Source: Alentia gelatinosa (Eukaryota > Annelida > Polychaeta > Phyllodocida > Polynoidae). From it: a stretch of DNA of 64,000 bases. The DNA lies in NCBI GenBank assembly GCA_950022655.1, contig OX465579.1:74659193-74723192 (forward strand), given 5' to 3'. Position numbers and translations under genes: made by a program. The notes under the pieces were generated by a model. It was not told where the DNA came from. It was given only the letters and a program-made list of their open reading frames with translations, and made no database searches. Positions 28,201 through 37,482 of the stretch are shown here, one piece after another. How positions within the stretch are numbered: the first letter of the stretch is position 1; each line of letters opens with the position of its first letter.

Positions 28201-31200
28201 CTCAAAGCCAACGATTACGGAACAATAGTCCTTTTGTGCTGTAGAGTACAAAAATAGTCCCTATTGATCTAGCCTTTAATATAGAAATTCCTGGGAGTGA
28301 ATTACTTAAGAAGATAGTTGATGAATAGAATAAACCATGATTTTGTGGACAGGCAGGTCTGTAAACCACTCGAGGCTAACGCTCGTATATGACTACGCGT
28401 CAACCCCTCGTGGTTTACGACCGCCTGTCCAAGCGTGGATGTTGGTAGCCAGACTAGATAATTACCATAGGTACTTACCCAGTACATGTACTAATGGGGA
28501 AGGAAGAAAAAAAGAAAGAAAAGAAGAAAGAAGGAAAGAATCAACTCACATTTCCGGGGGACGTGGCGGTGGGGCTCTTCGTGCCTTCATCGTCGTGGTG
28601 CTGGAGGCTGAATGGGTTCTGCGGATTTAAGGGGACTACCCCCGCTCCCTGTGCCACCATGGCGCCGTGCAGGTCGTACGGATCAATCTCCAGCGACTGC
28701 GGCACCTGTGACATCAGCCGTTCGCCCGTCTCCGGGAGGGACAACTGATCCGCGTTCACCACTTCCATGCTATCCAGTTCGTTGTTCTCGGAGGCCACCG
28801 AGGCGTGGCCGGTACTACGGTCTAGTGGGTAGAGGGAGCCCTCACCTGAAAGCACGCGTTTCTCTTCAGTGACCGAGTCGATGTGAGCAAGGCTGACAAG
28901 CGAGGAGGACGGTTCGGCGGCGCTCTTCTGAATGGACAGCAGCTCACCCATGCGCTCCAGCAGCTCCGAGTTACTCGTTTTCAAATGTTTGATTTCCTGT
29001 TTGCTATCTTGTAGGAGGCTGCCTGTTGTGTGACCAAACGGAATATGAATTGATAAATGAACACGTCTGTTGAATGTCAGCATCGGTGGCATGGGGTGTT
29101 TACTGATAATGTTTGTCATCGCTTTTTGGTTTTCGAAAACAGGAAGCATCGTGGGTAAATAACAGAACAATATGTTGTAAAATGAATGCGACATACGTGG
29201 ATTGGATTCGACACAGAGGTTGAGGAAGTTTTCTCTTTTGAAAATACACAGAGGATATTCAGTTTCATCGCAAAAATTGGATGAAAAAAAAGTTATTTTA
29301 CAGAAAAACCACTGGAGATTTCCACGTCAGTTACCAACGTTCTGATCGTCTAAATTCAAGCTAAGTGTACAAGGAGATGAAAGTCAGGACTGGAGAAAAA
29401 CACGAAAATCTAAAACCCCAAAACAATAGAGGCATTTTATTATAGTATATTGGAAGAGAATAGTTATAAATCGACATATATATATTGGAATATCTCTTGC
29501 CTAAAGTATAGATTTTACTAATTGAGAAGGTACTGAGACTAAATGGGAAATACCATTCTGACAATGAGGGTGCTGCCGTAGAGTAGGAAATATTGGAATT
29601 CAGTTATTTGTTGGCAAACTTGCATCCCCGTGTACATTATGATTCAGAAAAGTAGTGCGCAGGAGTGACTTTAAGTAATACACATTTTATGTCTCCAAGG
29701 AGTGTCGAGTTTAAAAGTTGGAAAAGTTAAACAAGTAGAATAGAAATGCCAATTTAAAAAGATGGAGCATAATAGAGCATGTCCCTGCGAAAGCTACTCG
29801 ATAGACACAAATATGAGGACTTTTTGTTGTTGACAGCAGTGCATTGGGGAAGCAGTTCAATGTGTTTTACTGGGAAATTCGGCTCTGTGTTTCCATGCAA
29901 GTAAGACATACTGCATTTCTTCTCCTCAAACTAGAAGCTGTATCTTTTTGAAATAAATGTATTATTGGACAGCGAGATAAAACCAACGCGAAAATATTTT
30001 ATCAGTTCATCTCCTGCTCGGATATCGCATTATACTCTTTGAGCCTTTGTATCAGCCCATACTTCTACTCCAAATAATATAAGGTAATATTCTTCTTAAA
30101 TCTTTCTTATCTGGAATAGTTTCATGTGCCATCTACAAATTTCACGTTTCCACCCAGACAAACTGTTTAGCACTCTTTAAAAACCATTACCGAAAGGACA
30201 ACGCGATCAGATTATACCAACCACCCCTTGCCACCGGGTGTTGTCACGTGACCACACTCTCCTGTCAGAGGTAACTGATAAGCGTAAGATAACTAATCAG
30301 GTTTTCTGTAGGGTCATATAAGTTTGACTTGGTGAGGGAGGGTAGACACCAAGCATCGTGGAAATTTGTTTGTATCGAGGCATATGGCTTGATACAACTT
30401 GTAGCTGATACAACATGTATGTCGGTAATATGCTATAGTCTACACCGGAGAAGGGAAGGCAGATCAAATAGTCTTGGTATTGCAATAAAAGTATACGGGA
30501 AAATTAAATTTTTATGTAGAGTCGGTATAATCTATTTTTCATGAGGTAGAAGGAAAATATTCCAACTAACTCGGGATAGGCTATATCCGTTTTGAGCAAC
30601 ACAGTGATAGTGAGACTTCTTTTACCGACATGTTTCGGACTTTAGTCCCCCGTCAGGGTGTAATTCTATTGCTTGAATGATTTGATTACATCATGTTGGG
30701 AGCGGTTTCGGGAGCGGTTTCTAGATGGTTACTTAGTTACTTCCGTTGTCAGGTTCAATAATACAGCGATATGTGCAGATTTCGTTTCGTATTCATTTTA
30801 AGAATGTATATACAGTTCATTTATTGGTTCATAAATTGTCAATAAAAATTGTTCATATTGAAAAACTGTCTCTATGATGATATTTAGCCTTATCCCATGT
30901 TATTAGGTCTCGGACACTTATTGTTTTCAATTAAAGTTGTTGAGAATGTTCACTGGAACGGGTGGGTCCTTGTCTTCATCATAAGACAGAATCATCTCTG
31001 ATAAAAGTTCCTTTGTTGGATCATCATCAAGTGTTTCCCGTCAGTCGTGCGGGTCTAATGGAAGTAGGTTATAAAGGTGAGGTGTTTCAGTCAATCTGAC
31101 ACTCGAGTGAGAGTCTGGTGGTTCATTATTGTTTAAGTCCAATGAGTCAGAGAATGTCACAGGAGGGTATTCCTCTTATGGTGTTGGAATGGGTGCCCAT

Positions 31201-32036
31201 TCCCTAATCGGGAGAGCCGTGTCACGCACGGAATAGTTACGGAAGAACATGGGGACATATATACCTTCTCAGGTAATGAAATCCTCTGTAATTTATAGAG
31301 TCCTTTATAGCGAGGTAGCACATGATGTCCTTAGGTGCACACACAACAATCGGGGTGGTTTTAATCGGTCTGCCCCGGATATCATTAAATAGTTAATCAA
31401 AGTTTAATGGCACATTAGGCTTGAGGGTTGGTACATTTTCACTAGTTGGTACAGTCTTCCCTGTGGCACATTTGGTCCTGGGGTCTTGTGTACGTGGTGG
31501 TATTCTTTTTATAAGCGTGTGTATTCATTGAACCCCAATGGATTATTATGATAAATATGGAAATTTATTTAACAGGCTGCTGAAGGGTTGAAACCGTTTT
31601 TCAGTTATCCAATGACTCGTATATTTGATCACGTGCAAAGTCACACATCCAAATTTCCATACACAAGTGTCATTAATTTTATTGGTTGGTACGGTTTAAC
31701 CATGACACATGACCAGGATCACTTCAAAGTGTAACTGATCTCTGAGATGAGGAAGTGGTATGACACAACCGAGAATCGAAACCCAATTCCAAACTTTTAA
31801 CGCAACTGATATATCCTTTATCTACAGACCCGCACATGTCTAACATGCAGACATACAACTGTAATAATAGAAAAAGGTAGATACTAACTCAAAGTCTGAT
31901 ATCCTTGAATTTTCCCTCGTAAATGCCGCACCTCCTTTTTGTACCAAGCGAGTTCATCTTGGTCTTTCCGACCGGGGGCTGCATCCTGTTCCTTCCCGCC
32001 AGGGTCAGTCGCTGAGGTATCTTTCTTTTTATCCAT
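7125..32036 (-). CDS. UBAN coiled-coil ubiquitin-binding adaptor with C-terminal NZF finger (ABIN/TNIP-optineurin-NEMO family)
   Basis: Fourteen coding exons on the minus strand, from 5': 32036-31889, 29022-28550, 26753-26559, 23834-23740, 22769-22652, 16503-16306, 14465-14283, 13245-13174, 12822-12697, 12467-12396, 9542-9471, 8417-8318, 8107-7992, 7265-7125. All have GT/AG borders, phases agree at every junction, and they sum to 2109 bases, or 702 residues plus a stop. Seen in order: a polar N terminus; an S/T/P-rich stretch with an NPF motif; coiled coils; a W-x-x-V LIR-like motif near residues 331-335; a UBAN motif near 489-525 (IYKEDF followed by ERDDRER); more coiled coil; an NZF finger at 621-640; and a 46-residue tail. 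UBAN proteins bind linear or K63 ubiquitin chains and tune NF-kB, cell death or selective autophagy. DRER is closest to ABIN/TNIP, while the LIR is more optineurin-like, so orthology is open. Extra exons could hide in the 6-kb intron 22651-16504. Confidence 0.8.
7992..8107 (-). CDS. UBAN gene exon 13, NZF (RanBP2-type) zinc finger
   Basis: Two bases complete the split Gly codon, then 38 codons follow. WRCTACTFDN ... CEVCG is a complete RanBP2/NZF finger, W-x-C-x2-C-x10-C-x2-C. The Thr-Phe pair after the second Cys and a hydrophobic Val between the last two Cys are the positions used by ubiquitin-binding NZFs such as those of NPL4 and TAB2. The finger is followed by an Arg/Asn/Ser/Pro linker. 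Donor gtcagc. Confidence 0.85.
8095..8262. repeat. Three tandem copies of an exon/intron border of about 70 bp
   Basis: The motif tcctgaataa-ggag recurs at 8104, 8174 and 8243, with spacing of about 70 bases and similar sequence between. On the coding (minus) strand each copy is a full 3' splice site (pyrimidines, ttattcag, then GAG), so the NZF exon is preceded by two decoy acceptors. Confidence 0.75.
8318..8417 (-). CDS. UBAN gene exon 12, linker
   Basis: One hundred bases: 33 codons plus one base of a Gly codon. After a short helix (KIDEIRRL) it becomes an Ala/Gly/Val-rich flexible linker and ends NDRPAVC just before the zinc finger. Acceptor tattttccag, donor gtgagt. Confidence 0.75.
9471..9542 (-). 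CDS. UBAN gene exon 11, coiled coil
   Basis: Twenty-four codons, phase 0 to phase 0 (DHDVVRLQSENMRLREQLQQ). Acceptor ctgctgcag, donor gtaatg. The sequence pattern resembles exon 10, so the two may be an old exon duplication. Confidence 0.75.
9645..10540. repeat. Minisatellite, 76-82 bp unit
   Basis: About a dozen head-to-tail copies built on gagttcaact, catatacactcatatacgcc, and a close of ccaaccca-ccatcctatatgtg. Central units are nearly identical and outer units diverge. It lies in the intron between exons 10 and 11 of the UBAN gene. Short ORFs inside it reflect the period and are not genes. Confidence 0.9.
10915..10932. repeat. Poly-G tract
   Basis: A run of about 17 G in the intron of the UBAN gene, preceded by a G-rich lead-in. 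It could form a G-quadruplex on the plus strand and is prone to length errors. Confidence 0.8.
12396..12467 (-). CDS. UBAN gene exon 10, coiled coil
   Basis: Twenty-four codons, phase 0 to phase 0, encoding VHELQQERDLLKSENACLRR. Acceptor tttggcag, donor gtaaat. It has the same 72-base size as exons 8 and 11. Confidence 0.75.
12697..12822 (-). CDS. UBAN gene exon 9, UBAN motif
   Basis: Forty-two codons. The core IYKEDFNRERDDRER matches the UBAN signature (hydrophobic-Y-x-x-DF-x-x-ER-x-x-RE) shared by ABIN/TNIP, optineurin and NEMO. The Asp-Phe pair and the Glu/Arg residues that contact ubiquitin in that family are present. The likely donor is gtttgt, a weak match to consensus but the only phase-0 choice before the frame runs into a stop. 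Confidence 0.85.
13174..13245 (-). CDS. UBAN gene exon 8, lead-in to UBAN
   Basis: Exactly 24 codons, phase 0 to phase 0. It encodes ALSPEDLRTQVQILTQQ, the helix directly before the UBAN core. Acceptor ttcctcag, donor gtactt. Confidence 0.8.
14283..14465 (-). CDS. UBAN gene exon 7, coiled coil
   Basis: Sixty-one codons, phase 0 to phase 0. Acceptor gttgcag, donor gtgcgt. It encodes KAKEAAIFQFRREQERR followed by Glu/Arg/Leu heptads, and ends in a Ser/Asn-rich break (NNLSPE) just before the UBAN region. Confidence 0.8.
15470..16285. repeat. Strand-asymmetric GA/GT minisatellite, about 84-bp higher-order unit
   Basis: On the plus strand this is almost pyrimidine-poor: short words such as gagtggtgagtg and gtggagagtg are arranged in a longer unit of about 84 bp (atgcaagtaagtggtgagtg...gaaagtagagag), repeated best between 15730 and 16030. 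It begins about 20 bases inside the intron after UBAN exon 6. It contains no stop codon over long spans in all three minus frames. Confidence 0.9.
16306..16503 (-). CDS. UBAN gene exon 6, coiled coil
   Basis: Sixty-six codons, phase 0 on both sides: acceptor ttggcag, donor gtcagt at 16305-16300. It is GC-rich and encodes a highly charged helix (VNERWEKQTRDLESLH, then LEDTRRRLRVAEARP). The frame stays open past the donor only because it runs into a stop-free minisatellite (see 15470-16285). Confidence 0.75.
16504..22049. other. Long intron, no exon recognised
   Basis: AT-rich intron 5 of the UBAN gene. Apart from the foldback at 19018-19163 and a T-rich tract at 20950-20995, I see nothing coding. 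The T-rich tract followed by ttttatttagactgg could be the poly(A) end of a minus-strand retroelement, but no body was identified. The small ORFs at 17785-18051 and elsewhere lack domain or codon support. Confidence 0.4.
19018..19163. repeat. Foldback element
   Basis: Nearly perfect inverted arms of about 60 bp: tgtaaacgtacaaatttcga on the left and its complement on the right. The spacer is about 20 bp. It lies in UBAN intron 5. No copy was noticed elsewhere in the window. Confidence 0.8.
22050..22510 (+). repeat. Dispersed repeat family B, copy 1
   Basis: It begins near cctataagacagcgac and ends near ctcactcgggtcgctgtac. Internal words (cccatcgggtcggt, ggggagactgaggtgatta, ctgaaaacagttttg, taaatagaacagaa) are shared with copies at 48205-48625, 48715-49160 and 50030-50480. 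Length is about 430-460 bp with no ORF. A fragment also occurs at 22540-22600. Confidence 0.75.
22652..22769 (-). CDS. UBAN gene exon 5 with LIR-like motif
   Basis: One base completes the split Arg, then 39 codons follow. A coiled-coil half (ENIELQQRIIEFQKRQ) is followed by a Ser/Pro/Gly break and the segment SQDWVHVQNP. An acidic residue, then W-x-x-V, fits the LC3/GABARAP-interacting (LIR) consensus and resembles the DWTHL core of p62. Donor gtaagt. Confidence 0.75.
22962..23250 (+). repeat. Hairpin-plus-tail repeat family C, copy 1
   Basis: Inverted arms of about 48 bp (22964-23014 and 23058-23106, from gaaacccac to gtgggtttc) surround a short loop. A tail of about 140 bp follows (aatttatctcac-like start, cacggccgtggagtacgag, then gttcctaacgttaagcctatgg). 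The tail recurs at 35650-35790 and 35926-36055. Confidence 0.75.
23490..23690. repeat. Degenerate TGG/TATGAC minisatellite
   Basis: Irregular repeats of ggtggt(a/g)tgactggtggt type, about 15-30 bp apart, just downstream of UBAN exon 4 in intron 4. Confidence 0.7.
23740..23834 (-). CDS. UBAN gene exon 4, coiled coil
   Basis: Ninety-five bases, entering in phase 0 and leaving in phase 2; the split Arg codon is completed by exon 5. It encodes a strong heptad helix (LRPENEQLKNKLEATI). Acceptor attcag, donor gtgagt. Confidence 0.75.
25600..26290. repeat. Interspersed element with nuclear-receptor-like half sites
   Basis: AT-rich block with tgacctttgacat at 25957-25969 and tgaccttgactt at 25976-25987, closely resembling words in the units of the 44365-47300 element. 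It begins near ttaaccctttgaggg at 25609. Borders are uncertain; it lies in UBAN intron 3. Confidence 0.45.
26559..26753 (-). CDS. UBAN gene exon 3
   Basis: Sixty-five codons, phase 0 at both ends, between a CAG acceptor and a gtgagc donor. It encodes a Leu/Ser/Glu helical region (LISPEESAGLQ, then LARLAIDVLKVEKELRFKQ) that leads into the main coiled coil. Confidence 0.75.
27005..27130 (-). mobile_element. Possible 3' end of a minus-strand non-LTR retroelement
   Basis: On the minus strand a short unique sequence (ggacgttattgtaaaataac, then aataaaag) runs into a simple (aac)n and A-rich tail at 27030-27005, the form of a LINE or SINE 3' end. No coding body was found next to it. Confidence 0.35.
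28128..28436 (-). repeat. Dispersed foldback element, family A, copy 2
   Basis: Inverted copy of the element at 1451-1790: the same gtggacaggc palindrome head (28335-28430), the same twice-repeated actattt words, and the same aaacctg/cattatg end. It lies in UBAN intron 2. Confidence 0.7.
28550..29022 (-). CDS. UBAN gene exon 2, Ser/Pro-rich region
   Basis: The two leading bases complete a Ser codon split with exon 1, then 157 codons follow. It starts with a helical ELLERMGELLSIQ-like segment, then becomes Ser/Thr/Glu-rich and probably disordered, with several acidic patches and an NPF tripeptide (the EH-domain ligand consensus). The donor is gtgagt at 28549-28544. It is markedly GC-rich compared with its flanks. 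Confidence 0.75.
29023..31888. other. UBAN intron 1, no gene seen
   Basis: AT-rich, with no exon supported on either strand. A stretch near 30600-30730 (ccgacatgtttcggacttta, then two gggagcggtttc words) looks repeat-derived, but I could not match it within the window. Confidence 0.35.
31889..32036 (-). CDS. UBAN gene exon 1 with start codon
   Basis: The ATG begins at 32036, with G at +4. The exon encodes 49 codons plus one base, rich in Lys, Asp and Gly, ending in a short helical segment (ELAWYKKEVRHLR). The donor is gttagt at 31888-31883. A pyrimidine-rich tract ending in CAG just upstream, near 32068, suggests a non-coding 5' exon further out. Confidence 0.7.
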
Positions 32037-33084
32037 AACTAAATCCGATGTAGAAAGACCTTAATCTGAATAATGAAATAAGACTTCAAATAAGCATAGA
32101 ACCTGTATAATCGGCAAGTGTCGTTCAGAGGTCAAAGGTAATCTTGCATATGGAACGGGACCAAGTTCCAATTTGTTGATCTATGTTGAAACTTGAGGCA
32201 TATGTTTAGATACTGCACGTCGAAACTCGGAATGACACTTATAGAAAGCGTTATGTGCTGACGGTTTTTTTTCTATAGTTGTCTTCCCGCGTCTGATATT
32301 TCAAACAACTCCCGGAATTGTCAAATTGGGAGCTCGGGTGGAGTGTGGTTAAACGGCTATAAGTTCGCTGTCTTGCTGGTTAATAGATAGCTAAATAACC
32401 AGCAGATCTATAGTGAATGCCAACATGTATATGTATATATACACAATCTGTAGCAAACAGCCTGAGAGTGAAACATGTTCTCAGTTGTGAACAACTCAGG
32501 AAAATTCAGTGATATTATTCCGGACGCCACCCACTCAGGGTCGCAGTGAGCAACGCCCATACCTGTGACACGCATCAGGGATTTTACATGTCAAACGTTA
32601 CAATTAAGTCGGTATCTAAGCAGTAGACACGTTGAGGTGCACTACCATGATGCACGCCAGCAAGTAATACTAAAAAGAAGTACGTTAAGCCATGTTTGTG
32701 GAAAAATCAGAGAATTCTCTACGCCCTTCTATCCAACCCGCTAAACCCATATATGTCGTCTGCATCTCCCGTGAGGTAGGCAGCACTTGTTCTGGGTCAA
32801 CCCCCTAAGCTGACACCGAAATACCCCAGCTTTACTTCATAATTTTGCCTACACCTGTTTCTCGACACGTTCGGGCCTGTTGGAACACACCCTGAAATTA
32901 TTACCCATATCAAAATACAGGTACATGTGACAAGTGTTCCAGGGTCTCCGCTCCCATGCTCATTCTGGCTTATCTTACAAATTACTTCCGTGAATGACAC
33001 AACTAAAGAGATATCTATAAACCGTCTCTCACACATATTGATTCATACCCATATTTCATAATGCGGTTTATAGCCGATTTGACG

Positions 33085-33500
33085 ATTTGAGCCTTGGACG
33101 CCTTGAGCCTTTCTGTGGATGCCTTGAGCCTACCCTGTGGATGCCTTGAGCCTACCCGGTGGACTACTTGAGCCTACCCAATTTTGGTCGCATTGAGCCC
33201 CTATGTGTAAAAACTTTGAATAGTGCACTTAAAATGGTTTATAGTCCCTAACCCAACCCTATTTCTAACACTAACCCGCCAGTCGGAACTAAAATAGGGT
33301 TGGCTCAAGGCGTCCACGGGGTGGGCTCAAGGCGTCCACGTTTTTAAAAATTAATTTAAAGTTTTTTTATATTAAGCAACAAGTATAACGGCATGCAATT
33401 CACCTAAGAATAGGCGGTCTCCCATCATAACCCGGCAAAAGGACGTTTTCGCGCTGATAGGAGGCTCAAACGGTAAAGGTCTCAAGGTGTCCAATTCCCC
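33085..33500. repeat. Foldback element built on gccttgagcc
   Basis: The left part carries four copies of gccttgagcc or cttgagcctaccc (33095-33180). The right part carries the complement ggctcaaggcgtccac twice (33303-33340) and diverged copies to 33500. It is therefore an inverted pair of short tandem repeats around a roughly 120-bp centre. Confidence 0.65.
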
Positions 33501-35302
33501 GAGAGGTCCAGGTGAAGAGATGAATCTATAACCATTGGATTTACCAAATACACATTCCTGAATCTATGTGGAACTGAGTTTCTTTGACTGCTGGAAGGGG
33601 ATGCGTAGAGGATTGGTCAGTACGTAGGTATAGCTAGGAAATTTTGTAGTAAGTATGGAGGCAGGAGAACACAGAGTAGGGATGGTAGACCAACAATTTA
33701 CTTTTTTGAAATAAGAATAAAATGGTAGTTTAAAGGAGTAAACTCTATAACATACCTCTGAAAATGTCCATTATATCATAAATGCTATGAATTCCACTTT
33801 CGGTTCTATTTTCGCACTGTTTTTGTTTATTCTGGAAGAGGAACATGCTCTTAAGGACTTGATAACTTGCTTGATGGATATTTATTGAAAAATTTAGCCC
33901 AAAATATCATTTGATGCAGAAGGTTTTTCTCCGAGATTCAAGGCGAAAATGGCAACATGACTGGTGTGAAATGAGGTCATATTTACTAAACTGTAAACCA
34001 GGTATCAGCTCTATAAAGGAAGTCCAGTTGTAATGCACATAAATATAAATCACCAATTACCATCAGTGACTGGAAATAGCCAAAGTTCAAACAAAATGGC
34101 TGAAGAACTGTTTGGCCTCACATGGGAGTAAAATCACTGGGAATTTACCTTTATATTGGTATAACCACACTTTTAGACAATGGATTTACTGATATTTATT
34201 GGTTCTTCATCTCAAAAAGCCACAATTTGTCTCAACTGTCCAAAATTAAGGTAAGTTTGGTGAACTTGGAAAAACCAGGCCTGTTTGCATAGAACAGCTG
34301 TTCACCCCTAAATGGAGGGAACTGACAGATTAGGAGTGAATGCTTTACCTATAAGGAGCGTATTCTATGGGCATTTCTTACACTAAGTGCTGATTCCACC
34401 AACATAGACATAGCAAGATAGGTCACAATGTTTGTTAAATCCATGTCATGCCTTCAACAGGCGCGAAAATTTCCGGAAATAGAGGCTTCTAATGCCCCAC
34501 ATAGGGGGAATGCCAGGAACCAGTTTATCACATATGGCCAACATGAGTTATAAATGGTGAAATGTTGTGAAAATAGTTGTACAAAAGAGCTCCAAAAAGT
34601 GATACAAAAGAACAAAACGGGAGTTGCTACCATCAAAAAGGATTTATTATACATTTCTGAAGGTAATGGTGCATGAACATGCACTGACATTGAAATGATT
34701 ACTTATAACCAAGGAAGTGATTTTCTGTACTATGGGAAAAAGCGCATGTACTCTCTGACTGTCCGCTAGGCAGTCAAAGTTTCTCGAACTACAAAACATA
34801 CACATGACATCATGAGCCATGTATCGCGACAAAGGAGGTATGACAGATCAGTACACTATAAGATATACTTTAACAAGATATTCCATGGCAAACCCATTGT
34901 GTTGGTGGAATTCACCAGCCCTTTACCCTGTAAAATACCATAGAAATAAGAGAGAGTCAAGCACCCGAAATGTATTTTTGAATATTGCTCACTTTACTCT
35001 AGTGACAGAACCATGGGCGCCTGCACTGCTGAGCTGTGCCCATCACTAAAAAGAGGAATGCGAGAAAGGTGAGGATGAGCATGGGGAAAAGTGATGAGGG
35101 AAAAAGAGAACTTCTACTTGATCGCAATATTTCTCTTTCCTTCTGCCTAACTTCTCTTTCTTTCATTCAAGATGGCCACATGCCTTTTTAATTCCATGTC
35201 CATCCAATTATGATTTAAATAATGATCAAGCCCATTAGATTGAATGATAGTATACACACTCAATTCCATCAAACTTAGGAGTGAATTACCCCAATTGTAT
35301 GA

Positions 35303-35308
<6 letters not shown>

Positions 35309-35386
<78 letters not shown>

Positions 35387-35421
35387 TATAGTGTGTGTGT
35401 GTAGGTGTAGGTGTGTGTGTG
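35309..35421. repeat. (AT)n microsatellite followed by (GT)n
   Basis: About 37 AT dinucleotides (35309-35383), then tagtatata and an interrupted (GT)n to 35421. The Tyr-Ile repeat ORFs read here on the minus strand are artefacts of the dinucleotide. Confidence 0.95.
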
Positions 35422-35504
35422 TAAAAACCAACTAAACGTGTCTGAAACAAAGTCCCGTCCTCATTCAATTACTTCTTATATTAAATATAATTTATGAATA
35501 ATAT

Positions 35505-35800
35505 AGAGGAAACCCATTCAATTTTAGGGTCTGAGCCCGTATCCCATCGAGTTTGAATCACATAGTAATTCACAAGGCGAAGCTGCGTGAATTACTATGT
35601 GATTCAAATGAGATGGGATTGAGCTCTGACCCTAAACTTGAATGGGTTTCTGAATTTATCTCACCCCTTAATATTGACTAATTGGCTAACATTTGTGACA
35701 TTATCCCCCATTGGATATTTTTTCAAAATTTCTAATGGGCGTTAGATACGAGTTCCCAATGCTAAGTCTATGGAGAAAACATATCTGGGGTGAGATAATT
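35505..35800 (+). repeat. Hairpin-plus-tail repeat family C, copy 2 (different palindrome)
   Basis: A hairpin of about 64-bp arms (gaaacccattcaattttagg ... cctaaacttgaatgggtttc, 35507-35650) is followed by the family tail (tgaatttatctcacccctta ... gctaagtctatggagaaaa). The outer 8 bp and the tail match copies 1 and 3, but the hairpin interior is a different sequence. Confidence 0.7.
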
Positions 35801-35805
35801 AGAAG

Positions 35806-36065
35806 GAAACCCATGAGATGAAGATAGCTTGGTCCGTACTCCACCGAGTTTGATTGCAGAGTTATTCACGAAGCGGTCAAACGAGGTGGAGTGCGGACCA
35901 AGTTATTTTCATCTAGTGGGTTTCTGAATTTATATCACCTTGTATAACATTATTCATTGATAAAATGATTCACCCAATTAGCCATTGAGAATTGGGTACA
36001 CGAACTTCACGGCCGTGGAGTATGAGTTCCTAATGTTAGGCCTATAGAAAAATCCCGGGGTAAGA
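35806..36065 (+). repeat. Hairpin-plus-tail repeat family C, copy 3
   Basis: Directly follows copy 2. The hairpin (35808-35926) has the same interior as copy 1 at 22964 (cttggtccgtactccaccga), then the shared tail with cacggccgtggagtatgagt. The tandem arrangement of copies 2 and 3 suggests local duplication. Confidence 0.75.
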
Positions 36066-37482
36066 TAATGAATTTTAAAAACATCTATTAAAGCATGACT
36101 TACCAGATTTCCATTTGCCAATAATAATCACAAGCGTCCTCGACCTCGATTTCGCCGATTACTTGTTGTTATCAATTCACAATAGTAATGTAATGTCCTT
36201 TTAACTTTTTAGTTTTAATCCAGATTAGATGTTAATTGGAATAAATGGTCTGTCTTCTACCAGAAGCGACATGATATCTGTCTGCAATAGAGTGAACTGT
36301 ATCTTTGACTCGTTTAACGGTGGCTTATAGCTGGATTCTCGTTGCCTGGAAATACGTAGGATCGTGGGGTAAGAAGTCAGAGAAAAGTCCGTTTCTTAAT
36401 CACAGTTCACACGAACATAGATCACTGTTTGGGGTTCACTGTTACACTTACAGTGTTAGTAGAAGCATATCGTATGATTATTCCACTGAATATGACCATA
36501 GATGCAGAACGAATACAGCCGTTGCAGGTCCAAAATGGCACTAATACTGTTAGGCCTACAGGTACTAGATGATAGTAGATCTAGATCTAGTACTATTACT
36601 ACATTCTACAACGGCCATTTGATGAGCACCATTTGATAACATTAGTAATACTAGATAATAGATCGTCTCGATCCAGAAGACAACCAGACTGCCCTGGGGT
36701 TCCTCCCCTGTTGTAGATTTATATCACCGCTATGGCACCACACCACGTTACATTTACAACATACACATTCTTGGTAAAGGCAGAGTCACTGTCTGTATGG
36801 TTACCATTGTGGTGAATTCAGCCCACACGTCAACTTCTATGGCGCTTCGTTATCAGAAATATCTGGGAATTCCCCAATTGGGGAAAACCCACCGTGTTCA
36901 TTTCATTGCGTTGACTTGAACTTGAAGTTATATACCACCCCTTCACGATAAACAATGGGGTGGCAATGGGGCATACATCGAATAACAAGATCTCACCTGT
37001 TAACACTCATTTCGTATGGTCAGGTCACGTTCAACGTATCTTACCTTGGGGTCCATTATCTACACAGAAAGTATTGTTGTTGAAAGTAGACGATCTTCTA
37101 CCACCTATGAGTTAGATCCGTTTTGATTTTGCGTGGGTACTTCCCTCTATGTTGTCGGTCTACAGTGCCATCTAGCGTAATACGTTAACTCACCAAACGG
37201 AGTTTAGCTGATAAGCTTGTCTCATTCATACAATAAGATACACAAGTAGTCATTGAGAAATGATAACTTCGCTGTTTTCATTTTCAAAAGACGTCCTTAA
37301 TTTACATGGAGCGAACTTGATCGATCATGCTTCACACGCCCTCTGGTGGGTATATAGCCATCATAAGGGTTGCAACACTTGGTTTCAACTACATACTTCG
37401 CCCATCGCTGCAGCCACTTCCGGTGTCATTGGCCCTCGTAAAGCGTGTTGAGTGTGTACCATTCAAACGTCTTCTAAATAAA

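Larger units (their letters stand above)
32037..37482. other. Intergenic between divergent UBAN and TOMM22 genes
   Basis: About 5.4 kb with no supported exon. Both promoters should lie here. The bulk is repeat: a foldback at 33085-33500, an (AT)n microsatellite at 35309-35383 and two family-C hairpin repeats at 35505-36060. No clear TATA or CpG-rich promoter was recognised. Confidence 0.4.

Noticed and set aside
35147..35468. Tyr-Ile repeat ORFs on the minus strand
   Set aside because: Direct product of the (AT)n microsatellite.
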